From: Swaminathania salitolerans
Lineage (GTDB): Bacteria > Pseudomonadota > Alphaproteobacteria > Acetobacterales > Acetobacteraceae
Length of the DNA: 64,000 nucleotides
Assembly: GCF_007988945.1 (NCBI RefSeq)
Contig: NZ_BJVC01000001.1
Location: 310,001 to 374,000 of the forward strand
Direction: 5' to 3'
Shown: piece after piece, positions 1 to 9,829 of the stretch
Layout of the letters: every line of letters begins with the position of its first letter
Position numbering within the stretch: the first letter of the stretch is position 1
The notes under the pieces: generated by a model
Databases searched by the model: none
Told to the model about the DNA's origin: nothing
The model's input: only the letters and a program-made list of their open reading frames with translations
Position numbers and translations under genes: made by a program

Positions 1-173
1 ACGATCTGTCGTATTGGAAAGGGCCCATCCGGCAGAGCGTCATAGGCCTCCGCCTGCATGACGACGACGATGAGTTCCACCGGCATGACGCTCTGGCGGC
101 TTAGTCCGCGCACGAGATTGGCGAGATGGGCGGCGCGTCCGCGCGCCAGGGTCAGGACGGACAGGCTCGTCAT
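1..173 (-). CDS. Glycosyltransferase family 2, N-terminal fragment
   Basis: The start codon is at 173 on the minus strand and the gene runs off the left edge, so only about 57 residues are visible. They read MTSLSVLTLARGRAAHLANL and continue through VELIVVVM. This hydrophobic strand, then an R-rich helix, then a strand is the usual opening of a GT-A nucleotide-sugar transferase of family GT2. The start overlaps the stop of the preceding glycosyltransferase by ATGA, so the two are translationally coupled, and this is the last visible gene of the glycosyltransferase trio. The DxD metal site would lie outside the window. Acceptor and donor sugar are unknown. Confidence 0.72.
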   Translation of the reverse strand, partial: MTSLSVLTLARGRAAHLANLVRGLSRQSVMPVELIVVVMQAEAYDALPDGPFPIRQI

Positions 174-1303
174 CGCGAGGGGGTTCTTTCCTTGATGGGG
201 AGGGAGTCGCGCCACAGACGGGCGATCAGCGCTTCGAGCCAGTCGGCGCAGGTCTCCGCCGGTCTGTCATCGATGGCAGCGCGCTGGCGCGCCGGGTCGT
301 GGCGTGCATAGGTTTCGCCGAGCGCGCGGTCCCAGGCCTGGGCCGAGGCGGGAAGATGAGGCCTGCGCACGGCGAGACCCGCCGCGGCAAGGCATTCCGC
401 CTTGCGGTGCTGTTCGTCGAAATAGCGCCATTCGGGAACGGCAAGCCACGGCTTTCCGGCAGCGAGAATCTGCTGGCACGTCGTGTTTCCGGTGCTCGCA
501 ATGATGCAGTCCGCGGCCGCGATGTAATCGGCAACGTTACCGACCCAGCCGCGATGATCGATATTGCCGGGCTCGGTGGCATGCCAGTCGCGCTCGACGG
601 TGCCGATCGTAACCCATTGCGCCGCGCTGCGCTGTCGGGCGCCCACCGCCAGAGGCGCCTGGGCGAAGCCGCTGCCGCCGCCGCCGGACATGACGAGTAT
701 CATCTCGCGCCCTTCGGCCACGCCGATACGCCGACGCGCCACCTCGCGTTCCGGTATGGTGTCGCTGCGCCCGAGCCCCCCTGCGAAACAGGTTTTCGCC
801 AGCATGGCATCGCTCCATTCCGGCTGGGCGAGTCTGGCGGAAAAGGGAGCCAGAAGCCCGACAGCGCCTTCATAGGCAAGACGATGGCCGTCATCGCTCC
901 GGTCGCCATGCTGGAGAATTTTCACATGCGGAACGCTGCATATGCGGCAGAGCTGGGCGATCTCGGCCGAGACGTCGCAGATCATCAGAGCCGGATCGGC
1001 GTCGGAGAACCACCCTGCGATCATGCCCATGGCAAGGCGTATGCCGGGCCAGCCGAGAGGCGCGCAATGCAGGCTGCTCGGTGTCGGCTGATCCGCAAGT
1101 CCCGGCGCTTCATGGCCCGTTGGCTCGAAAAGCGAGGGAAGCACGGTCAGGGTAGCCTGGGGAGGAAGCACGGGGAAGAGCGTATCGCGCGCGCAGAAGA
1201 TACGGACCGGGCGCGACTGGGGGAGCGCCCCGATCAGAGCGAGACAGCGTTCCGCATGGCCACGCCCCTGATGATGAACGAAATATCCGATCGGGCGCAT
1301 CAT
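170..1303 (-). CDS. MurG/GT28-like glycosyltransferase
   Basis: A GT-B transferase of about 377 residues. The N-terminus MMRPIGYFVHHQGRGHAERC has the glycine-rich loop of GT28/MurG-type enzymes. Near residue 205 there is a VMSGGGGSGFA strand-loop, and the C-terminal half carries ASTGNTTCQQILAAGKPWL followed by E and Q, which matches the GT28 donor-binding pattern (G-x-T, E, GKP, EQ). The frame stays open upstream to 1516, but the start at 1303 is preferred because it gives the family N-terminus and an ATGA overlap with the GT4 gene stop at 1300. The 3' end overlaps the GT2 gene the same way. It is probably part of a glycolipid or polysaccharide pathway; the substrate cannot be told from the sequence. 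Confidence 0.78.
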   Translation of the reverse strand: MMRPIGYFVHHQGRGHAERCLALIGALPQSRPVRIFCARDTLFPVLPPQATLTVLPSLFEPTGHEAPGLADQPTPSSLHCAPLGWPGIRLAMGMIAGWFSDADPALMICDVSAEIAQLCRICSVPHVKILQHGDRSDDGHRLAYEGAVGLLAPFSARLAQPEWSDAMLAKTCFAGGLGRSDTIPEREVARRRIGVAEGREMILVMSGGGGSGFAQAPLAVGARQRSAAQWVTIGTVERDWHATEPGNIDHRGWVGNVADYIAAADCIIASTGNTTCQQILAAGKPWLAVPEWRYFDEQHRKAECLAAAGLAVRRPHLPASAQAWDRALGETYARHDPARQRAAIDDRPAETCADWLEALIARLWRDSLPIKERTPSR

Positions 1304-2745
1304 GCGCCGATCTCCGCCCCGACGATGGCGGGCAGGCAGAGGCGGGACCCGGTCACATCGGAGGGCAGCGTGCCGGACGGCGGACGAGGCGCCGGATCGG
1401 AATACGATCGCATAGGCAGCGGATCGGTCGATGAGCGCGCTCCGGTAACGGTGCGGCCGGAGACAGGGGATCTGCTGCGATAGAAGGCGAGGCTCTCCGC
1501 GCCATAGCTCTGCCATCCGAAAAGACCGGCCCTCTCACGGGCCGCACGGGAAAACCCGTGCCACAGGCGGGGAGATGCGAGGATTTGCGAAAGCGCCTCG
1601 GTCAGTGCCGGAGCGTCGTCCGGGGAAACCGTGAGACCATGGCCGGTTCCGGCGAGAATATCGATGGGGCCGCCGCGGTCGGTCGCGATCACGGGCAGAC
1701 CGACGGCCGCAGCCTCGAGCAGGGTCAGACCGAAAGGCTCATGCAAGGCCGGGTTGACGAACACCCCTTTGCTCCTTGCCGCGTAACGGTAGAGCCCGGC
1801 CACATCGGCATTGTCATGAGCCGGAGGCAGCGCCATGCAATCCTCCATCCCGTATGTCCGGCGCAGGTCGCACAACCCGGAGATGACACGAGCCTCCTCC
1901 GATCCCTCCCTGAGGCCGATATGCTGACCCGCCAGAATCACGAGATTGGCCCTCGCCCGAAGCTGGGGAGACCGGGCATAGCAACGGGCCAGATGGAGCA
2001 GGTTTTTCTTTTCGACCGGGCGGGCAATCGCAAGGATCAGCGGTTTTCCGGGTTTGGCGAGGAAGGGGGCGAGGAAGCGGGCGCCATGGGAGGCCGGGGC
2101 GGGGTCGAGCGTCGGCGCCCCGGGGGCGATCAGGCGCAGTCGCGTCGTGACATCGGGGCTGTCATAACGTGGAATCTGGCATTCGGCCTCGTCGCGTGTC
2201 GAGACGATGACGCCATCGGCGTGAGTGAGCGCATGGCGCTCCCGGGCGATGCGACGATAAAGCGCAGCATTCCGGGGGGCGCCGCAAAGAAGCTTGTCGA
2301 GACCGAATGCATGGGGCGTGTAGAAGACGGGAACCGGCACGACCGCACGGACCCCGAGGGCAAGCTGGGCTGCATCGGCGAAATGGGCATGGATCGCGTC
2401 GAACCGGCACGCCCGTTGCTTCATATAGGCGAGAAGACGACGGGTCAGATCGGGCACATCGAGGCAGGCTGCATCTTTCTCGCGATAGGGGTTGTTCCCG
2501 GGGCCGAGGCGGAGAATGGACAGCTTTGCGGTGACGGGTTCATGCATGGTGTCATGAATGCTGCCCAGAGCAGGGTCGTGGAACCTGCGGGTGAGTATCG
2601 TGACATGCTCGACCCCCGGCTGACATGCCTGGGCCCGGGCGGCTTCGAGTACATAGGCGATATGGCCACCCGTATCGGGTGTCAGTCCGTAGGAGACAGG
2701 TGGGGCGCGAAGACAGCCGCCCAAGGCAATATGAAGAATATGCAC
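1300..2745 (-). CDS. Sucrose-phosphate-synthase-like GT4 glycosyltransferase
   Basis: 481 residues. It opens with MHILHIALGGCLR and has PDTGGHIAYVLEAARA near residue 24, the glycine loop typical of sucrose synthase and sucrose-phosphate synthase. Further motifs are ARPVEKKNLLHLA and NPALHEPFGLTLLEAAAVGL followed by P-x-I-A-T-D-R-G-G-P, where the E-x7-E pair of retaining GT4 enzymes sits. Family knowledge suggests UDP- or ADP-glucose as donor. No sucrose-phosphate phosphatase (HAD) domain is fused or adjacent, so sucrose as product is only one option; glycolipid or compatible-solute synthesis is equally possible. It is first in an ATGA-coupled trio. The 196 bp upstream to treY holds no gene. 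Confidence 0.82.
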   Translation of the reverse strand: MHILHIALGGCLRAPPVSYGLTPDTGGHIAYVLEAARAQACQPGVEHVTILTRRFHDPALGSIHDTMHEPVTAKLSILRLGPGNNPYREKDAACLDVPDLTRRLLAYMKQRACRFDAIHAHFADAAQLALGVRAVVPVPVFYTPHAFGLDKLLCGAPRNAALYRRIARERHALTHADGVIVSTRDEAECQIPRYDSPDVTTRLRLIAPGAPTLDPAPASHGARFLAPFLAKPGKPLILAIARPVEKKNLLHLARCYARSPQLRARANLVILAGQHIGLREGSEEARVISGLCDLRRTYGMEDCMALPPAHDNADVAGLYRYAARSKGVFVNPALHEPFGLTLLEAAAVGLPVIATDRGGPIDILAGTGHGLTVSPDDAPALTEALSQILASPRLWHGFSRAARERAGLFGWQSYGAESLAFYRSRSPVSGRTVTGARSSTDPLPMRSYSDPAPRPPSGTLPSDVTGSRLCLPAIVGAEIGA

Positions 2746-2941
2746 GTGCGACCTCTCCGATGAAAAGTCGTAACGTTTTCTTGAGTAGGCGGTTGCCTTT
2801 CGGACCGGATCCCTTCCGCGTATTTTTCGTTCGGTAACCCATAACGAAAAGAACGGCCACGAAACAAAAACTGCTGTAACGTGCCCTGCAAGCGCGCCGA
2901 TCGGGCACCCAGGCTCGGTCGGTGCTTTCCGGCGCGCCGCG

Positions 2942-5551
2942 TCAGGGTTTCCTGACGAGGATATCGAGTGGAATGCGGCCGTCGAGATGAGACAGAGAGA
3001 GCCGGGTCCCCTCGTCGGTTGCTACCGGATGGAGCAGACTGCGCCATGCGCCGTCGCAGGGAAGCGCCGTGTCGTGCCAGCCTTCGTGCCGGGTGCGCAA
3101 GGCCTCGTCAGGCGCGAGGGCCATCATGAGACGCGGTGCGACGACGACGCAGGAGCGCCCTTCCAGATCTCGCCGGAAGGCGACGAGATGCGCTCCGAGC
3201 GGCCCTGACACCTCGATGGCTCTGTAATCGCCACGAGAGAAGAGGGCTGGATCGTCGGCCCTGAGGGCGAGCACGGTCTGTATGAGTGCCTGTTTGATGC
3301 GTCCGTTTTTCCAGTCGGCGCCGCTTTCGGCGAAGGACGATCCTGCGCGGAGCATGGACTCGCATGCCGCGTAATCGACAGGGCGACGGTTATCAGGATC
3401 GACGAGACTGAAATCCCAGTTCTCCCTGCCCTGATAGAGATCGGGAACGCCCGGGCTCGTGAACCGCAACAGGGTCTGGGAAAGGCCGTTCAGGGCGGCG
3501 GCCGCGCCGATCCGCTCCACATAACGGGCGATATCTTCCCCCATCGCTCCGGCGCAAAGGCCGCGTGCAAGAGCGAGACAGGCGGCCTCGTAGGTTTCGT
3601 CCGGATCCGCCCAGCTCGTTCTCAGGCCGGCTTCCCGCAGGGCTTTGGTCAGATAGGCATCCAGCCGGTCGGGGAGGGAGGCGCGATCCGCGGGCAGGAG
3701 CGGCCATGCCGAGACGAGCGTCTGGAGAATGAAATAGATATCGGCGGGAACGGGTCTCGCACCGAGACCCCCTCCGTTCGCCGGTGAGGCAGGATATTCC
3801 GTGCTCCCGGCGATCCAGCGTCGGGCCGTTTCCGGCCAGTCGGCAGCCGGTTCGCTGAGAACCGCAAGGCGTGCGCGTCCGTCTTCGCCCCGTTTGTGAT
3901 CATGGGTCGCGGTCGTGAGCATCGCATCGGGGTGGCTCGCCAGACGCGCCCTGTTTTTCTCGTGAAAATGGCCGACCGACGCGGAAAACACCGCTGGATC
4001 GCAACCGACATCGTTACGGGAGAGCAGCCGCGCATAGCGATAGAAAGCCGTATCCTCCCCCGCCTTTGCGGTAAGCGGAGCGGTGAGATGTTCGAAACGC
4101 TCGAGTATGTCCTGCCGCTCCGCCGTATCGATGCGAGCATCGGCAAGATACTGACAGATCCGGTCGAGTACGCCGCGCAAAGCCGGCGACAGCAGCGGAG
4201 AGGCCGCGCGTCGTCCCCGGTCGATCGCCCGGAAATCGGCTCCTGAATCGCCGCCATCGGCGAAATAGCTGCGATAGACGGGAAAGACACGCAGGAGCGC
4301 GCCGAGCGCCGTCGCGCAGGCATGGGCGGTCAGGTCCTGTTCGCGCGGGAAAACGGAACAGATGCGTGCCGCAAGGGTATGAAACGCGTTGTAGAAGGCG
4401 GTCTCGAGCTTCTCCTCGCGTGCCCGGCGTTTCTCCGTTTCGAAACAATCGGGAGAAAGACCGGCCCAGAGTTCCGTGAGCGGCGTTTCGCCATCGGGAT
4501 GGTGGAACAGGAGATCCACCTGATCGAGAAAATCATAGCCGGTCGTCCCCGTGACCGGCCATTCCAGAGGCAGGATCTCGTCACCCTCCAGGATTTTCTC
4601 GATGTAGAACGGTGCTTCCTGTCTCAGCCCTTCGGGGCGCTCGCGGGCGAGGGCGGTCAGACGCGCGCGAAGACGCGTGCAATATTCCGCGGGACGCGCA
4701 AGCCCGTCGACATGGTCCACCCTGATGCCGTCGATCAGGCCGTCGCGATAGAGATCGAAAACGAGTTTATGGGCATCCTCGAAGACGTCGCGCCGATCCA
4801 TGCGCAGGGCAACGAGGGATGTGACATCGAAGAAACGCCGCCAGTTGACGAGATCTCCCGCCACGCGCCACCAGACCAGCCGGTAATGCTGCGCATCGAG
4901 CAGGGCGAGAAAGCGGGCGCGTCCCTTCTTGTCGGTTGTATCGTAATGCGCGCTCAGCGTCGCCGCGTCGGCCTCCTGGCCGAGTTGCGCGTCGATATCT
5001 GCCCGGCTCGCCTCGGAGAGCGGAAAGACATGATCGCCGTAGCGGAGTTCGAGCGCACCGGAATCCCGGTTGCGGATCAGCCTTATCGCATTTTCCTGCA
5101 GGAGATCGGCCAGCGGCGCACCGAGAAAGGGCAGGAGCACCTTGTCCTGCAGGCCCGGATCGTCAGGCGACCAGTCGATATCGAAATGCCGGGCGAAGGG
5201 GCTTTGCCTGCCCTTGCTCAGCACGTCCATCCACCAGCCATTGGCAGGCCCCACACCCATGTGATTGGGGACGATATCGAGAATGAGGCCCATGCCGTTC
5301 TCTCGCAGTGCCGCCACGAGGCGGCGCAGGCCATCCTCTCCGCCCCGGTCGGGATCGATGCGATGACAATCGACCGTATCGTAGCCATGCATCGACCCGG
5401 GCGTGGAGGCGAGAAGCGGCGAGGCATAGAGATGGGTGATGCCAAGCCTGCGGAAGTAGGGCAGGAGCGGCATTGTGTCGTCAAAGGTGAAATCGCGATG
5501 AAATTGCAGGCGCAGCGTCGCGCAGAGGGGAAGAGGGGTCATGCGGGTCAC
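2942..5551 (-). CDS. treY: Malto-oligosyltrehalose synthase
   Basis: 869 residues, GH13_26. It isomerises the reducing-end alpha-1,4 bond of a malto-oligosaccharide to alpha,alpha-1,1, giving maltooligosyl trehalose in the cytoplasm. The N-terminus has LGITHLYASPLLASTPGSMHGYD and DIVPNHM. The catalytic aspartate lies in DGIRVDHVDGL, the acid glutamate in IEKILEGDEILPLEW, and the TreY-specific ATHDHKRGED motif follows further on. A late PGVPDLYQGRENWDFSLVDPDN block is also typical. The start overlaps the treZ stop by ATGA, so TreZ and TreY are made coupled, in the order of an operon running glgA-glgB-treZ-treY. Length is slightly above the usual 720-850. Confidence 0.97.
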   Translation of the reverse strand: MTRMTPLPLCATLRLQFHRDFTFDDTMPLLPYFRRLGITHLYASPLLASTPGSMHGYDTVDCHRIDPDRGGEDGLRRLVAALRENGMGLILDIVPNHMGVGPANGWWMDVLSKGRQSPFARHFDIDWSPDDPGLQDKVLLPFLGAPLADLLQENAIRLIRNRDSGALELRYGDHVFPLSEASRADIDAQLGQEADAATLSAHYDTTDKKGRARFLALLDAQHYRLVWWRVAGDLVNWRRFFDVTSLVALRMDRRDVFEDAHKLVFDLYRDGLIDGIRVDHVDGLARPAEYCTRLRARLTALARERPEGLRQEAPFYIEKILEGDEILPLEWPVTGTTGYDFLDQVDLLFHHPDGETPLTELWAGLSPDCFETEKRRAREEKLETAFYNAFHTLAARICSVFPREQDLTAHACATALGALLRVFPVYRSYFADGGDSGADFRAIDRGRRAASPLLSPALRGVLDRICQYLADARIDTAERQDILERFEHLTAPLTAKAGEDTAFYRYARLLSRNDVGCDPAVFSASVGHFHEKNRARLASHPDAMLTTATHDHKRGEDGRARLAVLSEPAADWPETARRWIAGSTEYPASPANGGGLGARPVPADIYFILQTLVSAWPLLPADRASLPDRLDAYLTKALREAGLRTSWADPDETYEAACLALARGLCAGAMGEDIARYVERIGAAAALNGLSQTLLRFTSPGVPDLYQGRENWDFSLVDPDNRRPVDYAACESMLRAGSSFAESGADWKNGRIKQALIQTVLALRADDPALFSRGDYRAIEVSGPLGAHLVAFRRDLEGRSCVVVAPRLMMALAPDEALRTRHEGWHDTALPCDGAWRSLLHPVATDEGTRLSLSHLDGRIPLDILVRKP

Positions 5552-7299
5552 TCCAGTCCGGCGACGAGACTGCCGGGCGGCAGCTCTTCTACCGTCCGTC
5601 GCGCTGCAGAACTATAGAGCAGCATCGGGGGTTCCGAAATCCGGCAGGTATCCTTGTCGGAGAGATTGAGAGCGATGGAGAGGATCGCGCCGTCGTCGAG
5701 TTTCCACCGGGCAAGGACGGACCGGTCGCCGATCACCGAGGCGCCGAGGCTATGGGCGCCGGAAAGACGGGGCATCAGGAATCTCTTGCGCAACGCAAGC
5801 AGGGTATGCGTCCGCTCGAGCCAGATACGACCGTCTATCGCGTTTCTCTCCTCGCGATCGGGCCGGGAGGCATCGAATGTCGAAAGCGCGTTCGGATCGG
5901 GGATCGTCGCGCGTTTTTCCGGGTTCTTGAACGCTTCGAATGTCGCGAATTCCTTGCGTCTGCCCTCGCGCACTGCGTCGGCGAGCGCGTCATGGAAGTC
6001 GCAGAAAAAAAGGAACGGAGAGCGGCATCCCCATTCCTCTCCCATGAACAGCATGGGGATCATGGGGCTGAGCAGGAGGAGGGCATAGGCCGCATGAAGG
6101 GCCCCGGGATCTGCGAGGGTAATGAGACGCTCGCCGAACGCCCTGTTGCCCGTCTGGTCGTGGTTCTGGAGGAAAAGCACGAATTTCGAGGCTGGCAGAT
6201 CGCCGCTCGGCATACCCCGTTTCCTGCCGGAATACGGGTTGATCTCCCCCTGATAGGCAAAGCCTTCCTGCAGGACCCGTGCGAGGATCCGGGTCGGGTT
6301 TTCCGAGAACATCCCGTAATAGCCTTCGCTCTCGCCCGTCAGGAGGACATGAAGCACATTATGGCCGTCATCGTTCCATTGGGCCGTGAACCCGTCCCGC
6401 AGCAATCCGGCGTCGTTGTTCTCGTTTTCAAGGATCAGATGCACGTGCCGCCCCGGTTCGACCACCGCCCGGGTGCGTTCGAGAAGCTTGCCGAACCAGG
6501 CGTGATCCTTAATGGCGGAGGCTGCATCGATCCGGACGCCATCGAAGCGGAATTCCATCAGCCAGTAGAGGACGTTGTCGATGAAGAAATCGGCCACCTG
6601 CGGATTGGAGAAGGCGATGCCGGTGCCCCAGCTCGAATTGTTCTCGCTGTCGAAGAAGGCCTCCGCGTAGACGGGGAGGAAATTGCCGTCCGGCCCGAAA
6701 TGATTGTACACCACGTCCAGCAGGACCATCATGCCTTTCTCATGGGCTGTATCGATCAGGGCGCGCAGACTGTCCGGATCGCCATAGGCGCAGCTCGGCG
6801 CATAGGGCAGGACACCGTCATAACCCCAGTTCCGGGACCCGCCGAAACTGTTGATCGGCATGATCTCGATTGCGGTGATGCCGAGCGCCAGAAGCTCGTC
6901 CAGCCTGTTGGCAATGCCTTCGAACCCGCCGAGCACGCCTGCATGAAGCTCGTAGATCACCGCTTCGCACCACGGGCGTCCGAGCCAGCCTTCACTGCGC
7001 CATGCGTAGCGGGAGCCGTCCGTCACGACGCTCGGGCCGTGTACGCCTTCGGGCTGGTCGCGACTGGCAGGGTCGGGTACGGCGAGATCCGGGCGAACGC
7101 GATAGCGATAGCGTGCGCCTGTGGGGCAGGACGTCACACAGGTGAATACGCCTTCGGCATCGCGTTGCATGGCAAGGGGAGGCGCATCCTCCACCTCCAG
7201 TGCGACGGTCTCGCAGGACGGGGCCCATAGCGAGAACCGTGTGGTTCCGTCGCTCTGGGGCATGGTGCCGAACCGGGTCTGGAAGACATGGGAGCTCAT
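5548..7299 (-). CDS. treZ: Malto-oligosyltrehalose trehalohydrolase
   Basis: 583 residues from the start at 7299 (MSSHVFQTRFG), which has a GGAAAGG ribosome site just upstream. The frame is open to 7470, but the extra stretch is Ser/Pro/Arg-rich and overlaps glgB, so it is not used. The enzyme cleaves the bond that releases trehalose from maltooligosyl trehalose. An N-terminal CBM48-like domain (TRFSLWAPSCETVALEVED) precedes the GH13_10 barrel. The catalytic residues lie in FDGVRIDAAS (Asp) and LILENENND (Glu), and FLQNHDQTGNRAFGERL is a family signature. It lies 136 bp after glgB and overlaps treY. Confidence 0.97.
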   Translation of the reverse strand: MSSHVFQTRFGTMPQSDGTTRFSLWAPSCETVALEVEDAPPLAMQRDAEGVFTCVTSCPTGARYRYRVRPDLAVPDPASRDQPEGVHGPSVVTDGSRYAWRSEGWLGRPWCEAVIYELHAGVLGGFEGIANRLDELLALGITAIEIMPINSFGGSRNWGYDGVLPYAPSCAYGDPDSLRALIDTAHEKGMMVLLDVVYNHFGPDGNFLPVYAEAFFDSENNSSWGTGIAFSNPQVADFFIDNVLYWLMEFRFDGVRIDAASAIKDHAWFGKLLERTRAVVEPGRHVHLILENENNDAGLLRDGFTAQWNDDGHNVLHVLLTGESEGYYGMFSENPTRILARVLQEGFAYQGEINPYSGRKRGMPSGDLPASKFVLFLQNHDQTGNRAFGERLITLADPGALHAAYALLLLSPMIPMLFMGEEWGCRSPFLFFCDFHDALADAVREGRRKEFATFEAFKNPEKRATIPDPNALSTFDASRPDREERNAIDGRIWLERTHTLLALRKRFLMPRLSGAHSLGASVIGDRSVLARWKLDDGAILSIALNLSDKDTCRISEPPMLLYSSAARRTVEELPPGSLVAGLE

Positions 7300-7435
7300 G
7301 AGCGGTGCCTTTCCGGGGCCTGAAGACAAGAGGGCGTAAAGCCGGGATGCGTGAGGTGAGGAGGCGTGAAAGCAGGAGCGACAGGGCGGGTATGGGCGTG
7401 AGAAGAAGGACGATGCGCGCGGTCTGGTCGGCGCA

Positions 7436-9748
7436 TCATCCGGCGTCGGGCGACAGGTAGAGAACTGCAAGCGGCGGGAGCGTCAGTACGAGGGAGTGGT
7501 CCATGCCATGCGCGCCTTCCTGCCATGTATGGAGGGCGTGTCCGCTGGACACGCCCGATCCGCCGAATGCGCGATCGTCCGTGTTCAGACGCTCATGCCA
7601 CATGCCGCCCCAGGGAACGCCGATACGATAGTCGTGACGGACGACCGGCGTCATATTGGCCACGATGAGAACGGGTGCGGATTCCGGGGCCTGTCTGATC
7701 CAGGCGAAGACGGTATTTTCCGTGTCGTCCGCGATGACCCAGCGAAAGCCGTCATGATCGAAGTCGCGTCGATGAAGGGCAGGATGGGCGCGATAGAGCG
7801 CATTCAGCCGGCCTACAGTGTCATGCACCCCGCGACCGAGCGGGTCGTCGAGGCGGTGCCAGGCGAGTTCGCGGTCGTTGTCCCATTCCTCCCACTGGGC
7901 GAGCTCGCCGCCCATGAAGAGGAGCTTCTTGCCCGGATAGGCCCACATCAGCGCCAGATAAAGACGCAGATTGGCATGACGCTGCCAGTCATCGCCGGGC
8001 ATGCGCGAAAGGAGAGACCCCTTGCCATGGACCACCTCGTCATGGGAGAGCGGCAGGATGAAGCGCTCGGTATAGGCATAGACCATGCCGAAGGTGATGT
8101 CGGACGCATGATGACGCCGCCAGAGCGGATCGTGCTGCATGTAGCGCAGCGTGTCGTGCATCCAGCCCATGTTCCACTTGAAACGGAATCCCAGCCCCCC
8201 GGTCTCGGGCGGACGGGTCACGCCCGGCCAGGCAGTCGATTCCTCCGCGATCAGAGCCGCATCCTGACAGTAATCGCGCAGGATGGCCGATAATTCCTGC
8301 AGGAAACTGACCGCCTCCAGATTCTCGCGCCCGCCATGGATATTGGGGCGCCATTCCCCCTCCTTGCGGCTGTAGTCGCGATAGAGCATGGAGGCGACCG
8401 CATCGACCCGCAGCGCGTCGATATGGAAGGTTCTCAGCCAGTAGAGTGCGCTGCCGGTCAGGAAATTCCTGACTTCCGTGCGGCCGAAATTATAGATCAG
8501 CGTATGCCAGTCCTGATGATATCCTTCTGTCGGGTCGGCATGTTCGTAGAGATGCGTGCCGTCGAACCGCGCCAGACCGTGAGGATCGGACGGAAAATGG
8601 GCAGGGACCCAGTCCATGATGACGCCGATACCCGCCTGATGACAGCGATCCACGAAGCGAGCGAACTCGGCGGGCGTTCCATGGCGGGAGGTCGGGGCAT
8701 ACATGCTGAGCGGCTGATACCCCCATGAGCCGGAATAGGGATATTCCGTCACCGGCATGAGCTCGATATGCGTAAACCCGAGCGCGACGACGTAAGGGAT
8801 GAGCTCGTCGCCCAGACGGTTCCAGCTCGTATAGCCGGTCCCTCCGTTCTCCCGCCTCCATGAGGGGACGTGCAACTCGTAGATCGAGAGCGGCGCATCC
8901 GGGGCCTGGGCCGCACCGCGTCTGTCCATCCAGTCCGAATCCTGCCAGGCATGTTCGAGCGGAGGGGCGACGATCGAGGCGGTGGCCGGAGGAAGCTCGG
9001 CAAAGCGGGCATAAGGATCGGCCTTGGCGGGAAGGGTCGTCCCATCCATTGCCATGATCTCGAATTTGTAGCGTTCGCCCGAGCCGATACCGGGAACGAA
9101 GAGCTCCCATATACCGGCCCCGTGACGCAGGCGCATGGGATGACGGCGCCCGTCCCAGATGTTGAAATCCCCGATCACGGCAACCCTGTGGGCGTTGGGT
9201 GCCCAGACAGAGAACCGGACGCCCGACACGCCGTCCATCTCGCCCAGATGCGCGCCCATGATGCGATCGATGTCGCGATGATTCCCCTGGGTGAACAGAT
9301 AGAGGTCGAGATCGCCGATCAACGTGCCGAAACTGTAGGGATCGTGCGTTTCCTGCCAGCCATCCGCCCAGAGGATACGCAGGCTGTACTGTTTCGACTG
9401 GAGGCTTATCGGAGCCTCGTAGATGCCGCGCGGGTCGATGCATTGCATCGCGCGTTCGAGCGGCGGCTTGCCCTTGCGCGGAACCACGAGCCGGACCTCC
9501 ACGGCGTCGGGGTAGAAGACGCGGACAACGCATCCGCGGCCCGCCCGATGGCGCCCCAGAAAGGAAAAGGGATCGTGCATGCGCCCCTCCACGATCGCAT
9601 CCATCGCGGCCCGGTCGGCCAGGGGGGCGGTCAGGGGGGCGGGCGAGGCGGTGGCTGTCTTCTCGTGTTTCATGTCGTGTGCCGTATTGGGCGCCCTGTC
9701 GGGCGCCGTGTCGGACATTGTATCGGGCGTCGTTTCGCGATCGCTCAT
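7436..9748 (-). CDS. glgB: 1,4-alpha-glucan branching enzyme
   Basis: 770 residues, GH13_9; it transfers alpha-1,4 chains to form alpha-1,6 branches in glycogen. After a low-complexity N-terminal tail (residues 1-45, rich in D, T, A and P, the part least likely to be conserved) come the N1 CBM48 module (DPFSFLGRHRAGRGCVVRVF) and the second CBM48 (FSVWAPNAHRVAVIGDFNIW). The barrel has HIDALRVDAVASMLYRDY with the catalytic Asp, IAEESTAWPGVTRP with the Glu, and LPLSHDEVVHGKGSL. It is longer than the E. coli enzyme because of the tail. It lies 81 bp downstream of glgA. The start at 9748 is the longest option; a start inside the tail is possible. Confidence 0.96.
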   Translation of the reverse strand: MSDRETTPDTMSDTAPDRAPNTAHDMKHEKTATASPAPLTAPLADRAAMDAIVEGRMHDPFSFLGRHRAGRGCVVRVFYPDAVEVRLVVPRKGKPPLERAMQCIDPRGIYEAPISLQSKQYSLRILWADGWQETHDPYSFGTLIGDLDLYLFTQGNHRDIDRIMGAHLGEMDGVSGVRFSVWAPNAHRVAVIGDFNIWDGRRHPMRLRHGAGIWELFVPGIGSGERYKFEIMAMDGTTLPAKADPYARFAELPPATASIVAPPLEHAWQDSDWMDRRGAAQAPDAPLSIYELHVPSWRRENGGTGYTSWNRLGDELIPYVVALGFTHIELMPVTEYPYSGSWGYQPLSMYAPTSRHGTPAEFARFVDRCHQAGIGVIMDWVPAHFPSDPHGLARFDGTHLYEHADPTEGYHQDWHTLIYNFGRTEVRNFLTGSALYWLRTFHIDALRVDAVASMLYRDYSRKEGEWRPNIHGGRENLEAVSFLQELSAILRDYCQDAALIAEESTAWPGVTRPPETGGLGFRFKWNMGWMHDTLRYMQHDPLWRRHHASDITFGMVYAYTERFILPLSHDEVVHGKGSLLSRMPGDDWQRHANLRLYLALMWAYPGKKLLFMGGELAQWEEWDNDRELAWHRLDDPLGRGVHDTVGRLNALYRAHPALHRRDFDHDGFRWVIADDTENTVFAWIRQAPESAPVLIVANMTPVVRHDYRIGVPWGGMWHERLNTDDRAFGGSGVSSGHALHTWQEGAHGMDHSLVLTLPPLAVLYLSPDAG

Positions 9749-9829
9749 GGCAGGGCAATTCCCGGGGAAGGCGGCAGGTCAGGGCAGAAAGAGGTCTTCC
9801 GGAGCCAGGATCGGCACCGGAAGGCGAGA